Positions 24,596-33,807 of a stretch of 64,000 nucleotides of DNA are shown here, piece by piece. Position 1 is the first letter of the stretch, and every line of letters begins with the position of its first letter. The stretch is from positions 1 through 64,000 of the forward strand of contig DACV01000009.1 in the NCBI GenBank assembly GCA_002494885.1, in the 5' to 3' direction. The translations under genes and the position numbers were made by a program. The stretch comes from Methanobacterium sp. UBA44. Its GTDB lineage: Archaea; Methanobacteriota; Methanobacteria; Methanobacteriales; Methanobacteriaceae. The notes under the pieces were generated by a model, which saw only the letters and a program-made list of their open reading frames with translations, ran no database searches and had not been told where the DNA came from.

Positions 24596-25708
24596 ATGTC
24601 ATTTTTAAGCCTCGTGGTTAAAAACCCATTTAGAAATAAAACAAGAACAGCTTTGGCAGTTATGGGGATTGCAATTGGAATAGCAACGATTGTTGCACTG
24701 GGAATAATTACAGATGGGCTTAAATCTTCAACAGAAGAGACACTTAAAGCAGGCGGATCGGACTTCATGGTAGTAGAATCAAATGTATCGGATATGATGT
24801 TCAGCTCCATTGATGAAGAGCGTTTAAGTGATCTTAAGAATACTTCAGGCATTCAAGATGTTGTGGGGGTATTACTTGCTGTTTATCCAATAAATAATAA
24901 TCCATATTTTGCAGTAATGGGTATTAATGCTGATAAGCTGTCAGTTGGAGAAATAAGTCTTATTGAAGGGCGTGGGTTTTCAGAAAATAAAGATGAGATA
25001 ATCATTGGTAAGGCAGCATCACAAAAAACAGGTAAAAAAGTGGAAGACACACTGGAAATATCTGGTAAAAAATTCAAAATTACAGGAATATATGAAACAG
25101 GAGATCTCCAACAGGACGGAGGAGTTTTCATGTCCTTAGATGAACTTCAAGAGCTGGAAAAAAAGGATGATAAGCTCACAATGATATTTGCAAAGATTGA
25201 TAAGGATGCAGATCTTGAAGATGTAACAGATAGAATAGATAACACATATACCAACGAATTAATGACAGTAAAATCACTTGAAGACCTTGGAAAGGTAGAA
25301 TCGGGTCTTAAAACAATAAACACTGCCTCATGGGCTATCTCACTTCTGGCCATAATTATTGGGGGAATTGGAGTTGTAAATACCATGATAATGTCTGTTT
25401 ATGAGAGAACTCGTGAAATTGGAGTTTTGAAAGCTGTAGGATGGACTAATAGGAGAATACTGGCCATGATACTTGGAGAATCCCTTGTACTTACTCTGGT
25501 AGCAGCAGTAGTAGGAATTGCAATGGGTCTTGTGGCTGTTCAATTGTTAATACCATTGGGATTGGAGGGATTCATTGAACCAGTTTATAAAATGGAAACT
25601 TTCTTGAAAGCAATTGGAATAGCTCTCTTTGTTGGATTAATTGGAGGATTTTATCCGGCTTATCGAGCAAGCAGATTAGCACCAACGGAGGCGTTGCGCT
25701 ATGAATAA
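24596..25708 (+). CDS. ABC transporter permease, MacB/LolC type
   Basis: 370 residues. First membrane helix at about 18-40 (TALAVMGIAIGIATIVALG), a large extracytoplasmic MacB_PCD domain (about 45-225), then three helices of the FtsX domain with MSVYERTREIGVLKAVGWTNR and the end FYPAYRASRLAPTEALRYE. Such permeases move lipids, peptides or drugs out of the membrane. ATG 24596 is chosen because GGGAGATGA overlaps the alternative ATG at 24587. Its end overlaps the ATPase gene by 8 bases. Confidence 0.93.
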   Translation: MSFLSLVVKNPFRNKTRTALAVMGIAIGIATIVALGIITDGLKSSTEETLKAGGSDFMVVESNVSDMMFSSIDEERLSDLKNTSGIQDVVGVLLAVYPINNNPYFAVMGINADKLSVGEISLIEGRGFSENKDEIIIGKAASQKTGKKVEDTLEISGKKFKITGIYETGDLQQDGGVFMSLDELQELEKKDDKLTMIFAKIDKDADLEDVTDRIDNTYTNELMTVKSLEDLGKVESGLKTINTASWAISLLAIIIGGIGVVNTMIMSVYERTREIGVLKAVGWTNRRILAMILGESLVLTLVAAVVGIAMGLVAVQLLIPLGLEGFIEPVYKMETFLKAIGIALFVGLIGGFYPAYRASRLAPTEALRYE

Positions 25709-26372
25709 TGAAAACATTATAGAAATACGAGAACTCAAAAAAAGCTTTGAAAATGGAACAATAAAGGCTCTGGATGGTATTAATCTTGAAATAAAAAGAG
25801 GAGAATATGTTTCTATTATTGGACCATCTGGTTCAGGGAAATCCACACTCCTGAACATGATTGGGGCATTGGACAGGGCTAATGAAGGAGAAATTAAAGT
25901 AGCAGGGTATGATCTAAGTAAAATGAGGGATTTAAACAGATTCAGGTCACAGGAAATTGGATTTATATTCCAGCTGCACAATCTGATTCCAAATATTACA
26001 GTACTGGAAAACGTGGAGATTCCCATGTATGAAATTAATTATTCCAGTAAAGAAATGCGGAAAAGGGCAATGGAACTTCTTGAATACGTGGAACTATTAG
26101 ATAAAATGAAGAGGAAACCTACGGCGCTTTCTGGGGGAGAAAGGCAACGTGTGGCAATAGCGCGTGCACTGGCCAATAATCCTTCTATAATCCTTGCAGA
26201 TGAACCTACTGGTTCCCTTGATTCCAGAACAGGACAGATGATTCTCCAGAGGCTTAAGAGTCTGCACGAAAAAGAGAATGTAACATTGATTATGGTCACT
26301 CACGATATGAACGTGGCTTCCATGGCTGAAAGGACAATAGAGGTTCTAGATGGGAAAATAGTTCAAAATTAA
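25701..26372 (+). CDS. ABC transporter ATPase, MacB/LolD type
   Basis: 223 residues. Walker A GPSGSGKS, Q loop IFQLHNLIPN, signature ALSGGERQRVAIARAL, Walker B ILADEPTGSLD and switch His in MVTHDM. Powers the permease encoded just upstream, with which it overlaps by 8 bases, so translation is coupled. Together they form a two-gene exporter of unknown cargo. Confidence 0.95.
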   Translation: MNNENIIEIRELKKSFENGTIKALDGINLEIKRGEYVSIIGPSGSGKSTLLNMIGALDRANEGEIKVAGYDLSKMRDLNRFRSQEIGFIFQLHNLIPNITVLENVEIPMYEINYSSKEMRKRAMELLEYVELLDKMKRKPTALSGGERQRVAIARALANNPSIILADEPTGSLDSRTGQMILQRLKSLHEKENVTLIMVTHDMNVASMAERTIEVLDGKIVQN

Positions 26373-26410
26373 TTTCTTTTTTATTTTTTTTTCCAGATAA
26401 AAGGCAATAA

Positions 26411-26872
26411 TCAGCGTAGTAATTTAACACAAACTAAATTATAGGGATCATATCCATTTTTATGCCAGAAACTTTTAGATACCTCATTAAAATCTGAAAC
26501 CATACATTCAATTCGCTTAATACCGTAAATTTGGAATATTTTTTCAATTTCCCTCAATAATTCTTCTCCAATCCCTTTATTTCGGTGGGCTTCTGTTACA
26601 CTTAGTTCAGATATAATTCCTGTACTTTTTTTATAAACAGGAGGATCATCAGATTCTGTAGCTGTAAGATATCCAACGACTTTATCTTCAATTTCATAGA
26701 CTAATACTACATAATCGGGGCTTTTAAGGATATCTTTAATATAACCCGCATAAATATTCCGTGCATCTGGCTTCATTTCATATAAAGCGCTTCTTTGAAT
26801 ATGAAAATCCATCATTTCCTGCCATAAGTTAATAATTGGATTTATATCATCTTTAGTTGCTTCTCTGATCAT
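26411..26872 (-). CDS. GNAT family N-acetyltransferase
   Basis: 153 residues with a complete GNAT fold: IREATKDDINPIINLWQEM, VVGYLTATESDD, acetyl-CoA loop LSVTEAHRNKGIGEELL and SFWHKNGYDPY. Not close to the KHDLNKV paralogues on either side. It is convergent with the ABC ATPase. Substrate unknown. Confidence 0.87.
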   Translation of the reverse strand: MIREATKDDINPIINLWQEMMDFHIQRSALYEMKPDARNIYAGYIKDILKSPDYVVLVYEIEDKVVGYLTATESDDPPVYKKSTGIISELSVTEAHRNKGIGEELLREIEKIFQIYGIKRIECMVSDFNEVSKSFWHKNGYDPYNLVCVKLLR

Positions 26873-27075
26873 TTATCTCATGTTAATTTATGAATTAGGA
26901 TGCTTATTTATCTTTCATAATTTCTTCTTGTCATTAATATTACATAAAATAATTAAAGATATTTTAAATCAATAAATAAGCTAAAAACCGTAAAAAATTT
27001 ATATTTGCTAAATCAAATAGTAAATTAAGCTGAAATAATCAAATAAACTATTATAATTAATTAAAGATTGATGAA

Positions 27076-27681
27076 ATGAAATTTTTAAAATTAAATACCA
27101 ATAAGCATGATTTAAATAAAGTTGCAGAACTGATTTATGAAACAGACTCAAAAACATTTAATTTCTATTTTAAAAGCCGAAAAGGAGCTGCAAAAAGAAT
27201 TAGAAAGCTCATAACGACAGTAAATAATAGCTGGAGCTATAAAAACATTTATGTAGCAACTGGAAGCGAGAATCAAGTTTATGGTATTTTATCAGCATAT
27301 TCTGAAGGAGAAGTGAACACTACAACTGATTTTAAGGTATATTTTAAAAATTTAAGCTTTTTCGATGCTTTAAAGTTTCTCATGTTAGACATTGGAGATA
27401 TAAGGGCAGGGGCTGATTTAAATAATGGAGATTTTTATTTATCGGATCTGGCCGTTGATTTGAAATGTAGAGGTAGAGGAATAGGAACATTTATTCTAAA
27501 AAATTCTATTGACTTAGCAAAGGAAAAGAGATGTAAAAGAGTGGTTTTGGATGTTGATATGGAAAATGAAGGAGCTTTAAGATTATATAAGAGATTAGGA
27601 TTTGAAATATTTAATAGAAAGAGTTTCAAATGGTTTGGTGGAGAAAAAGGGGTTTATAACATGGAATATAAGTTAATTTAA
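27076..27681 (+). CDS. GNAT family N-acetyltransferase, paralogue of the 23.9-kb gene
   Basis: 201 residues. It begins MKFLKLNTNKHDLNKVAEL and is alignable end to end with the gene at 23852, including FYLSDLAVDLKCRGRGIGTFIL, VVLDVDMENEGALRLYKRLGF and the end WFGGEKGVYNMEYKL. The two are separated by the ABC exporter and a third GNAT, so duplication was not simply tandem, or later genes were inserted between them. Role unknown. Confidence 0.87.
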   Translation: MKFLKLNTNKHDLNKVAELIYETDSKTFNFYFKSRKGAAKRIRKLITTVNNSWSYKNIYVATGSENQVYGILSAYSEGEVNTTTDFKVYFKNLSFFDALKFLMLDIGDIRAGADLNNGDFYLSDLAVDLKCRGRGIGTFILKNSIDLAKEKRCKRVVLDVDMENEGALRLYKRLGFEIFNRKSFKWFGGEKGVYNMEYKLI

Positions 27682-27733
27682 TTTTCGGATGTTTAATCGC
27701 CATAAAATCTCTATTTAGGCATTATTCATAAGA

Positions 27734-28171
27734 TTATATGCATATATCTTCATTCCATAAATCTGGATTCTTTTTAATAAAATTTAACATGATTTCAATG
27801 GACGAAGGATCATGAAGGATCTCTACAATTACGCCTTTGGAGCGAAGCAGCTCTTCTTCACCTGTAAAGTTCTTATTTTCTCCTATTATTACTTTTGGTA
27901 TTTTATAAAGTAAAATGGCCCCTGAGCACATTGAACAGGGGGATAAAGTGGTATAAAGAACAGATTCCCGATAAATAGTCCCTGATAATCGTCCAGCATT
28001 TTCCAGTGCATCCATTTCGCTGTGCAGGATTGCACTTCCCTTTTGTACTCGTCTATTGCGCCCCTTACCTATTATTTTACCTTTATAAACAAGTACAGAG
28101 CCGATTGGGATACCGCCTTCTTCGAGGCCTTTCTTGGCTTCATTAAAGGCGGCTTTCATGAATTTATTCAT
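27734..28171 (-). CDS. Cytosine deaminase, yeast (FCY1) type
   Basis: 145 residues of the CDA zinc deaminase fold: zinc ligands in LHSEMDALENAGRL (His, with Glu as proton shuttle) and TLSPCSMCSGAI (two Cys). The sequence around them, including GGIPIGSVLV, RVQKGSAILHSEM and YKIPKVIIGENKNF, and the C-terminal WNEDI follow yeast cytosine deaminase closely from memory, much more so than TadA or guanine deaminase. It would turn cytosine into uracil plus ammonia for pyrimidine salvage. Stands alone. Confidence 0.82.
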   Translation of the reverse strand: MNKFMKAAFNEAKKGLEEGGIPIGSVLVYKGKIIGKGRNRRVQKGSAILHSEMDALENAGRLSGTIYRESVLYTTLSPCSMCSGAILLYKIPKVIIGENKNFTGEEELLRSKGVIVEILHDPSSIEIMLNFIKKNPDLWNEDICI

Positions 28172-28326
28172 ATTGAATCATCTCACTTAGCATTAATGCT
28201 TCATTTCAATATATTGAAATTTGAAAAGATAAAAATTTATAGAAATCATTGGTATTCCAATGCCCTATATATAATTTATATAATTTAAGAAATAGGACTC
28301 CATGAAATATTTAAATTCTAAAAAGA

Positions 28327-29033
28327 AATTAATGGAATAATAATTCTGGCCATATTTCTAATAGTGATACCGGGTTTTGTAGTTTATGTTTCTGACTGTT
28401 ACAGTGTAGAGCTGATTTAACGATCCTTAACTCTACTAATTCTTATAATGTTGTAAATAACGATGATTCGATTACATTTACTCCTGCAAATAATAAAAGT
28501 ACTACTGGAGTTATAATTTATTCTGGAGGCAAGGTTGAAGCCGGTCATGGGTTTAATGGCTTATAAACTTGGAGAATATGGTTATATGGTCCTAATTATG
28601 AAGATCCCATTTAATTTAGCATTTTTTGATAGTAATAAAACCGATGAGGTAATTCCTCAACATCCGAGATTAAAACATGGGTAATTAGGGGCCACTCACT
28701 TGAAGAGGTCTTTGCATCGGATTATGCAGTTAAAAATCAAGATAAAATCAAAGGAGTCATATTTTAGCCGCCTACCGTAATACAGATGCTTCAAAAGTCA
28801 CCTTTAAATCATTATCAATTAGAGGCTCAAATGACGCACTCACACAAATCAAAATATTGAGGAAAATAAAAAATAAATTCCCTGAAAATACCACATTTAT
28901 TACCATAAATGGAGGTAATCACTACAATTTTGGTAATTAGGGCGTGCAGGAAGGGGATAGTAGCAGTACAATAACAAAAGAGCAGCAGAGCTAGACAGTC
29001 AATGCAATTCTGGAATTTCTTAAAAATCTGTAA
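28327..29033 (+). pseudogene. Decayed alpha/beta hydrolase gene
   Basis: Pieces in shifting frames add up to one protein. They are an N-terminal membrane anchor (IIILAIFLIVIPGFVVYVS), STTGVIIYSGGKVEAG, YKLGEYGYMVLIMKIPFNLAF, a nucleophile-like RGHSLEEVFASDYAVKNQDKIKG, DASKVTFKSLSIRGSNDAL, TTFITINGGNHYNFG and NAILEFLKNL. Several stops and frameshifts break it. The layout fits the alpha/beta hydrolase_5 family of membrane-anchored hydrolases. The G-H-S-L-G elbow has become GHSLE. Confidence 0.75.
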
Positions 29034-29181
29034 ATTAATTCATTTATTTCAAATAGAATGTGAAGAGTTTAAAGTGTATTCAGACAAACTATTTAAAGAG
29101 AGAATCTATAAAATATTTAAGTAAACCTTAACTGAAAGATAACAACTATTTCAGCATTATATTGGCTTTAAAGGGATTTTT

Positions 29182-29475
29182 ATGAAGAAAGTGTTTTTAT
29201 GGTGGTTAATAATCGGCAGTAAAGGTGGAGAAAACCGTGCCAGAATAATACTTGAACTGAATAAAAGACCCTATAACGCTAATAAACTTGCTAATGAGCT
29301 TTCTCTTGATTATAAAACAATACGGCATCATATAGACGTTTTAAAAGAGAATAATATAGTTAAATCAACTGGAGAAAAGTACGGGGCATTATATTTCCTT
29401 TCTGATGAAATGGAAAACAATTATGATACATTTCTGGAGATTTGGAGTGAATTTAGGGAAAATGGGGATAAATAA
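29182..29475 (+). CDS. Winged-helix (ArsR-type) transcriptional regulator
   Basis: 97 residues, a single winged-helix domain: RARIILELNKRPYNANKLANELSLDYKTIRHHIDVLKENNIV and a short wing. Proteins of this size in archaea usually regulate the adjacent gene. Next comes a small membrane protein 20 bases downstream, which suggests a regulator and membrane pair. ATG 29182 lacks a strong ribosome binding site. Confidence 0.85.
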   Translation: MKKVFLWWLIIGSKGGENRARIILELNKRPYNANKLANELSLDYKTIRHHIDVLKENNIVKSTGEKYGALYFLSDEMENNYDTFLEIWSEFRENGDK

Positions 29476-29495
29476 TAGAAAACGAAGGTAAAAAC

Positions 29496-29828
29496 ATGTT
29501 AATGGAAATAAATCTATTTGGGCTGCCAGATATAATACCTACTTTGCTAATAATGGTTAAATACTCTGCTTTAATAACAAGCGTTGCAAATATCTGCCTT
29601 TTAGCAGGTATGCTCTACGTATACATGGAAAGATACTTAAAAGTTAAGTCCAAATTCACTACAACACTGGTTTTATTTACGTTACTTTTTCTGATTCAAA
29701 ACGTTTTATTTTCGATTTATTTTTTATTCAATGTTCCTGAAACCATTGTAAATGCTGTAATTCTTTTAGTATTTTTAGGGCTTGAATTTACTGCATTAGC
29801 ATTACTTTTGATGATAACAAGAGAATAA
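29496..29828 (+). CDS. Small membrane protein downstream of a winged-helix regulator
   Basis: 110 residues with three predicted helices (about 18-43, 53-77 and 83-107). I recognise no family, but regulator plus three-helix protein pairs of this kind are frequent in methanogens. GAAGG precedes ATG 29496. It probably forms one transcript with the regulator; function unknown. Confidence 0.75.
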   Translation: MLMEINLFGLPDIIPTLLIMVKYSALITSVANICLLAGMLYVYMERYLKVKSKFTTTLVLFTLLFLIQNVLFSIYFLFNVPETIVNAVILLVFLGLEFTALALLLMITRE

Positions 29829-30111
29829 TTCTGATTTTTTTTTCTTTTTAAATCTTTTTTGAACTGATTTATTCATTTTAGAATCTTTAACATGTTTTTA
29901 TTTTTAGAAGTGTGATTGTTCAGATAATTTGGAGTGAATTTGGGTGTAAATCTGAGGAAACCATGAGGAAAATTTGGAAAAACTACTTTTAAGGGTTTAA
30001 ACAAGATTTAAGTAGTCAATAAATGATTAAAAAATGAAACTATTGGCTATTGTAGATTAAATAAAAAGAAATCGTTTGGATTTTATTATTCAAATAGGAG
30101 GGAGAAAAGAG

Positions 30112-31005
30112 ATGATCGATGTTAAAGAAATTAAATCAGTTAAACTGACTCCTTTTACAAGGATGTCAGCTTCAATATATGGAATTCTGGGGTTTGTTGC
30201 GGCATTAGCAATGCTGATAATACTCATAATTGTGCAGGCTGCAGGGGTTACCAGTCAATTGGCACCTCAATTTGCGCATTTTAATTGGATAACTGGAGCG
30301 GGAATACCTTTAATTGTGATCCTGCCCATAGCTGCATTTTTAATTACAGTAACTGCAAGTTTCATATCTGCAATGCTATACAACGTATTGGTACCCAGAT
30401 TAGGCGGAATAAAGTTAGAATTAGAGGGTGAAGATGTAGTGAAAATACCGGTAGTTGCTTTTTCCCTGATACTATCAGCAATTGGGGCAATATGGGCATT
30501 TATTGGAGGATTATTAATGGCGGCGTTTATTGCTCCATTTTTCTCGTTAATTAGTTCAGTTCCGATACCGCCTGAAATAGCAGCAAATATAACCAATGCT
30601 ACTGGAAATGCAATAGACGGCTCTGCATTTGGATCTATTGGCATAGTGGTGACATTGATACTGGTAATAGGATTGCCTATTATGGTATTTGTATTTGGAT
30701 TTATCTGGAATGCTTTATTTGCAATATTCTACAATTACTTGGTTACAAGAGTAGCTAAAATTAAACTGGAGTTTGCTAATTTAACTGGAAGCTTGTATGA
30801 ACTTAAAAATATACCAGTGATGCCAACAGCCCTTGCCGTGGCCCTGCTTTATGCATTATTAGGAATAATTTCCGGTATTTTAAATCAAAATTATGGGGAA
30901 TTTATAACTAATTTTATATTCTATTTCATAGGAACAGCAATAGCTGCAAAATCATACAACTACCTGGCGCCTAAAATCGGCTCAATTAAATTAAATCTAG
31001 AATAA
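30112..31005 (+). CDS. Repeat-containing membrane protein of unknown function
   Basis: About 297 residues, six or more predicted helices. A motif occurs three times: LYNVLVPRLGGIKLELEG, FYNYLVTRVAKIKLEF and SYNYLAPKIGSIKLNLE, each closing a helix with a short amphipathic beta-like tail. The protein thus seems built from duplicated units. ATG 30112 is chosen because GGAGGGAG is upstream; TTG 30076 would add 12 residues without a site. No family recognised. A strong hairpin overlaps its stop codon. Confidence 0.8.
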   Translation: MIDVKEIKSVKLTPFTRMSASIYGILGFVAALAMLIILIIVQAAGVTSQLAPQFAHFNWITGAGIPLIVILPIAAFLITVTASFISAMLYNVLVPRLGGIKLELEGEDVVKIPVVAFSLILSAIGAIWAFIGGLLMAAFIAPFFSLISSVPIPPEIAANITNATGNAIDGSAFGSIGIVVTLILVIGLPIMVFVFGFIWNALFAIFYNYLVTRVAKIKLEFANLTGSLYELKNIPVMPTALAVALLYALLGIISGILNQNYGEFITNFIFYFIGTAIAAKSYNYLAPKIGSIKLNLE

Positions 31006-31018
31006 TTGTTCTAGATTT
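30993..31018 (+). terminator. 10-bp hairpin over the stop codon
   Basis: AAATCTAGAA and TTCTAGATTT flank a 6-base loop that contains the TAA stop, followed by TATTTTTATTTTT. A likely transcription terminator. A second copy of the same arm sequence follows the next gene. Confidence 0.55.
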
Positions 31019-31053
31019 ATTTTTATTTTTATTGAATAAAAAAGGTGAAAAAA

Positions 31054-31416
31054 ATGAATAACACAAAGGTAATACTTTCCACTTTATGGATAGTTGTCAT
31101 GTTTAATATGATTTTTGCTGACATATTGTCTTTTATTATGCCTGGTTTTTTTGATGTAGTTAATGCAATGCAAGCTAGTCAAAGTCTATTGCTTGTATAT
31201 GCGATTTTGCTTGAAATTCCCATTATTATGGTAATCTTGTCAAGAGTGTTAAAACGTGGAGTAAATAGATGGGCAAACATTGTTGCAAGTATCATAACAA
31301 TAGCGTTTGTTATAGGCGGCGGTTCAACCTATCTTCACTACATATTTTTCGCGACAATAGAAGTTGTTTTGATGCTTCTAATCATATGGCTCGCCTGGAA
31401 ATGGGATGAAAATTAA
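31054..31416 (+). CDS. Four-helix membrane protein, DUF6326-like
   Basis: 120 residues with four predicted helices. LSTLWIVVMFNMIFADILSF, PIIMVILSRVLKRGVNRWANI and a final LAWKW resemble DUF6326 proteins. The gene at 33.8 kb is a clear paralogue (NRWVNIV, WYAWNW). AAGGTGA precedes ATG 31054. The gene is bracketed by two hairpins that share AAATCTAGA. Function unknown. Confidence 0.75.
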   Translation: MNNTKVILSTLWIVVMFNMIFADILSFIMPGFFDVVNAMQASQSLLLVYAILLEIPIIMVILSRVLKRGVNRWANIVASIITIAFVIGGGSTYLHYIFFATIEVVLMLLIIWLAWKWDEN

Positions 31417-31430
31417 TCAAAAGACTTGTT

Positions 31431-31458
31431 AAATCTAGAATAAATAATATCTAGATTT
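31431..31458 (+). terminator. 9-bp hairpin, second copy of the AAATCTAGA repeat
   Basis: AAATCTAGA and TCTAGATTT around a 10-base loop, then TATTTAATTTATT. Same arms as the hairpin at 30993. Probably ends the transcript of the DUF6326-like gene. Confidence 0.5.
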
Positions 31459-31506
31459 ATTTAATTTATTAAACCATGAAAATATGAATAGGAGGTCAGA
31501 AAAACA

Positions 31507-32427
31507 ATGAAAGCGGTAATTTATACAAAATACGGACCTCCAGAGGCTCTCAAACTGGTTGGGGTGGAAAAACCAGTCCCCAAAGATAATGAAATACTGG
31601 TTAAAGTGCATGCTACAACAGTGACAGCGGGAGATGTGAGAATGCGAAGTTTCACTGTGCCTCGCTGGCAATGGCTTTTTGCTAGAATTTATTTGGGTAT
31701 TAGAAGACCAAAAAGACCAGTTTTAGGGATGGAACTTGCTGGAAAAATTGAAGAGACAGGTAAAAATGTAAAAAGGTTTAAAAAAGGAGATCAGGTTTTT
31801 GCATCTACTTTCGATGTTGATTTCGGTGGTTATGCAGAGTACAAATGTTTTCCAGAAGATGGAATGATTGCAATTAAACCTACCAATATGACATATGAAG
31901 AGGCTGCAGCCCTTCCTATTGGGGGAGCTACAGCACTACGCTTTTTGAGGAAAGGAAAAGTTCAAAATGGACAAAAAGTATTGATTTATGGATCTTCAGG
32001 TAGTGTAGGTTCTTTTGCAGTTCAACTTGCCAAATACTTTGGTGCAGAAGTCACAGGAGTATGCAGCACAACTAATTTAGAGTGGGTAAAAGCTCTTGGT
32101 GCAAATAGGGTAATAGATTACACTGAAGAGGATTTTACTCAAAGCGGTGAGACATACGATTTTATTTTCGATGCTGTAGGTAAGTTACCATTTTCAAAAG
32201 GAAAAAGAGCGCTCGCTAAGAGAGGAATCTTTCTTCATGTTTTGGGATCTTCAGATAAAGAAAGGACCGAAGATTTGGTTTTTCTCAAAGAGCTAATTGA
32301 GGATGGAAAGATAAAATCAGTCATTGATAGGACATATCCTTTCGAAAAAATTGTTGAAGCTCATAGATATGTGGAAAAAGGACATAAAAAGGGGAATGTG
32401 GCCATAAGTATTGAAAATGATAATTAA
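31507..32427 (+). CDS. NAD(P)-dependent oxidoreductase, quinone oxidoreductase type (MDR)
   Basis: 306 residues of the medium-chain dehydrogenase fold. N-terminal GroES-like part (LVKVHATTVTAGDVRMRSF, GMELAGKIEETG), Rossmann part with YGSSGSVGSFAVQLAKYFGAEVTGV, and the end HRYVEKGHKKGNVAISI. No catalytic or structural zinc ligands, so it belongs with zinc-free quinone/enone reductases. Substrate unknown. AGGAGG precedes ATG 31507. It is 20 bases from the DUF4386 gene and probably cotranscribed. Confidence 0.88.
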   Translation: MKAVIYTKYGPPEALKLVGVEKPVPKDNEILVKVHATTVTAGDVRMRSFTVPRWQWLFARIYLGIRRPKRPVLGMELAGKIEETGKNVKRFKKGDQVFASTFDVDFGGYAEYKCFPEDGMIAIKPTNMTYEEAAALPIGGATALRFLRKGKVQNGQKVLIYGSSGSVGSFAVQLAKYFGAEVTGVCSTTNLEWVKALGANRVIDYTEEDFTQSGETYDFIFDAVGKLPFSKGKRALAKRGIFLHVLGSSDKERTEDLVFLKELIEDGKIKSVIDRTYPFEKIVEAHRYVEKGHKKGNVAISIENDN

Positions 32428-32447
32428 AAAGTTAAAGGTGGAAAAAA

Positions 32448-33143
32448 ATGGATTCATATAGAAAGACAGGAATAATTGTGGGATTATTATTTATAATTGC
32501 CACGGTTGCGTCTATATTAAGTGCTGTTCCTTTAGGTTCGATTTTAGATGCTCCCAATTATCTTATTAGCTTTTCTGCACATGGAAACCAGATAATAATG
32601 GCAGTAATAATATGGCTAATAGCCGCTACCTCTGCAGTTGCAACTTCATTCATGCTATTCCCAATACTGAAAAGGCATATTGAAAGTTTAGCTATGGGAT
32701 ATGTTGTTTTAAGGACATTTGAGAATGTTTTATATGTAATTGGCGCTATCGGTCTTTTAATAATGTTAACTGTAAGCCAGAAATATGTGGCAGGAGCAGT
32801 TGATGCTTCATATTACCTGGTTTTAGGTACATTACTACTGGCATTAAAAGATTGGGCATTAGCACTGGGAACCGTGTTATTCTTTGGTTTGGGAAGTTTA
32901 ACTCTTAATTACGTGTTATACCAGTCCAAATTAATTCCCAGATGGTTATCTCTTTGGGGAGTCATTGGGGCAGTATTGGTCTTAATATATGGCTTGACTG
33001 CAATTTTTGGCCTGGGAATAGGATTAACTTCTCCATTTGCTTTATTAGCCATTCCAATAGCAGTGCAGGAAATGGTATTTGCAGTATGGCTTATTGTTAA
33101 AGGATTCAACCCATCTGCAATTCAATTAAGTCTGGAATCATAA
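32448..33143 (+). CDS. DUF4386 family membrane protein
   Basis: 231 residues, seven or so predicted helices. RKTGIIVGLLFIIATVASIL at the start, a central LAMGYVVLRTFENVLYVIG, and RWLSLWGVIGAVLVLIYG follow the DUF4386 family. The function of the family is unknown. AAAGGTGG precedes ATG 32448. It follows an oxidoreductase in the same direction. Confidence 0.83.
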   Translation: MDSYRKTGIIVGLLFIIATVASILSAVPLGSILDAPNYLISFSAHGNQIIMAVIIWLIAATSAVATSFMLFPILKRHIESLAMGYVVLRTFENVLYVIGAIGLLIMLTVSQKYVAGAVDASYYLVLGTLLLALKDWALALGTVLFFGLGSLTLNYVLYQSKLIPRWLSLWGVIGAVLVLIYGLTAIFGLGIGLTSPFALLAIPIAVQEMVFAVWLIVKGFNPSAIQLSLES

Positions 33144-33188
33144 CATGACAGAAATTAAAAATTAATGTAACCGCCTCTGTAAATAAAA

Positions 33189-33234
33189 CCTGGCCCACAT
33201 GATGCTGAATTCATGATTTGTTTCATGGGTCAGG
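33189..33234 (+). terminator. Long imperfect hairpin
   Basis: CCTGGCCCACATGA can pair with TCATGGGTCAGG (three blocks of 4 bp, two bulged bases) around an 18-base loop that itself contains GAATTC. It lies between DUF4386 and a flavodoxin gene whose TATA (GGATATATAC, near 33250) follows. A terminator or a leader structure. Confidence 0.4.
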
Positions 33235-33297
33235 ATTTATAAACAAATTAAGGATATATACAGTTTTAATGTGATTAATAGGATTGGAGGAAAATAA

Positions 33298-33795
33298 ATG
33301 GAGAAAAATGAGTTTAAGAGCAAAAATAAATCTCTAATAGTTTTGTTTTCTTATCACCATAATAATACGGAGAAAATAGCTAAGGTGATTGCAAAAGTTC
33401 TTAATGCAGAAATAAAAACGCCACAACAAATAAATCCTGAGGAACTTCAAGATTATGACCTGGTAGGGTTTGGATCAGGAATTTATAGTGCAAAACACCA
33501 TGAATTTATACTTGAACTTGCCGATGAGCTACCGGAGGTTAATAATAAGAATGCATTTCTTTTTTCAACTGCAGGAATAACTGGAAAATCAAAATCAGCA
33601 AAAGATCATTCTAAACTCAGGGAAAAACTTGAATCTAAAGGTTATACGGTTATCGATGAGTTTCAATGTAAAGGATTTAATACCAATAGTTTTCTTAGAC
33701 TGTTTGGTGGAATGAATAAAGGTAGACCTAATGCTGAAGACCTTAAACATGCAGAAGAGTTTGCCCAAAAACTGAAAAATGCTAATAATTTATAA
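33298..33795 (+). CDS. Flavodoxin family protein
   Basis: 165 residues. FMN phosphate-binding start LIVLFSYHHNNTEKIAKVIA, DYDLVGFGSGIYSAKHHEF and FLFSTAGITG follow the flavodoxin fold. It carries electrons as a low-potential FMN protein. GGAGG precedes ATG 33298. A DUF6326-like membrane protein follows 12 bases later, likely in the same operon. Confidence 0.88.
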   Translation: MEKNEFKSKNKSLIVLFSYHHNNTEKIAKVIAKVLNAEIKTPQQINPEELQDYDLVGFGSGIYSAKHHEFILELADELPEVNNKNAFLFSTAGITGKSKSAKDHSKLREKLESKGYTVIDEFQCKGFNTNSFLRLFGGMNKGRPNAEDLKHAEEFAQKLKNANNL

Positions 33796-33807
33796 GGTGG
33801 CTGAATA

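Noticed and set aside
31045..31416. GTG 31045 as start of the DUF6326-like gene
   Set aside because: This GTG is itself part of the AAGGTGA ribosome binding site of ATG 31054.
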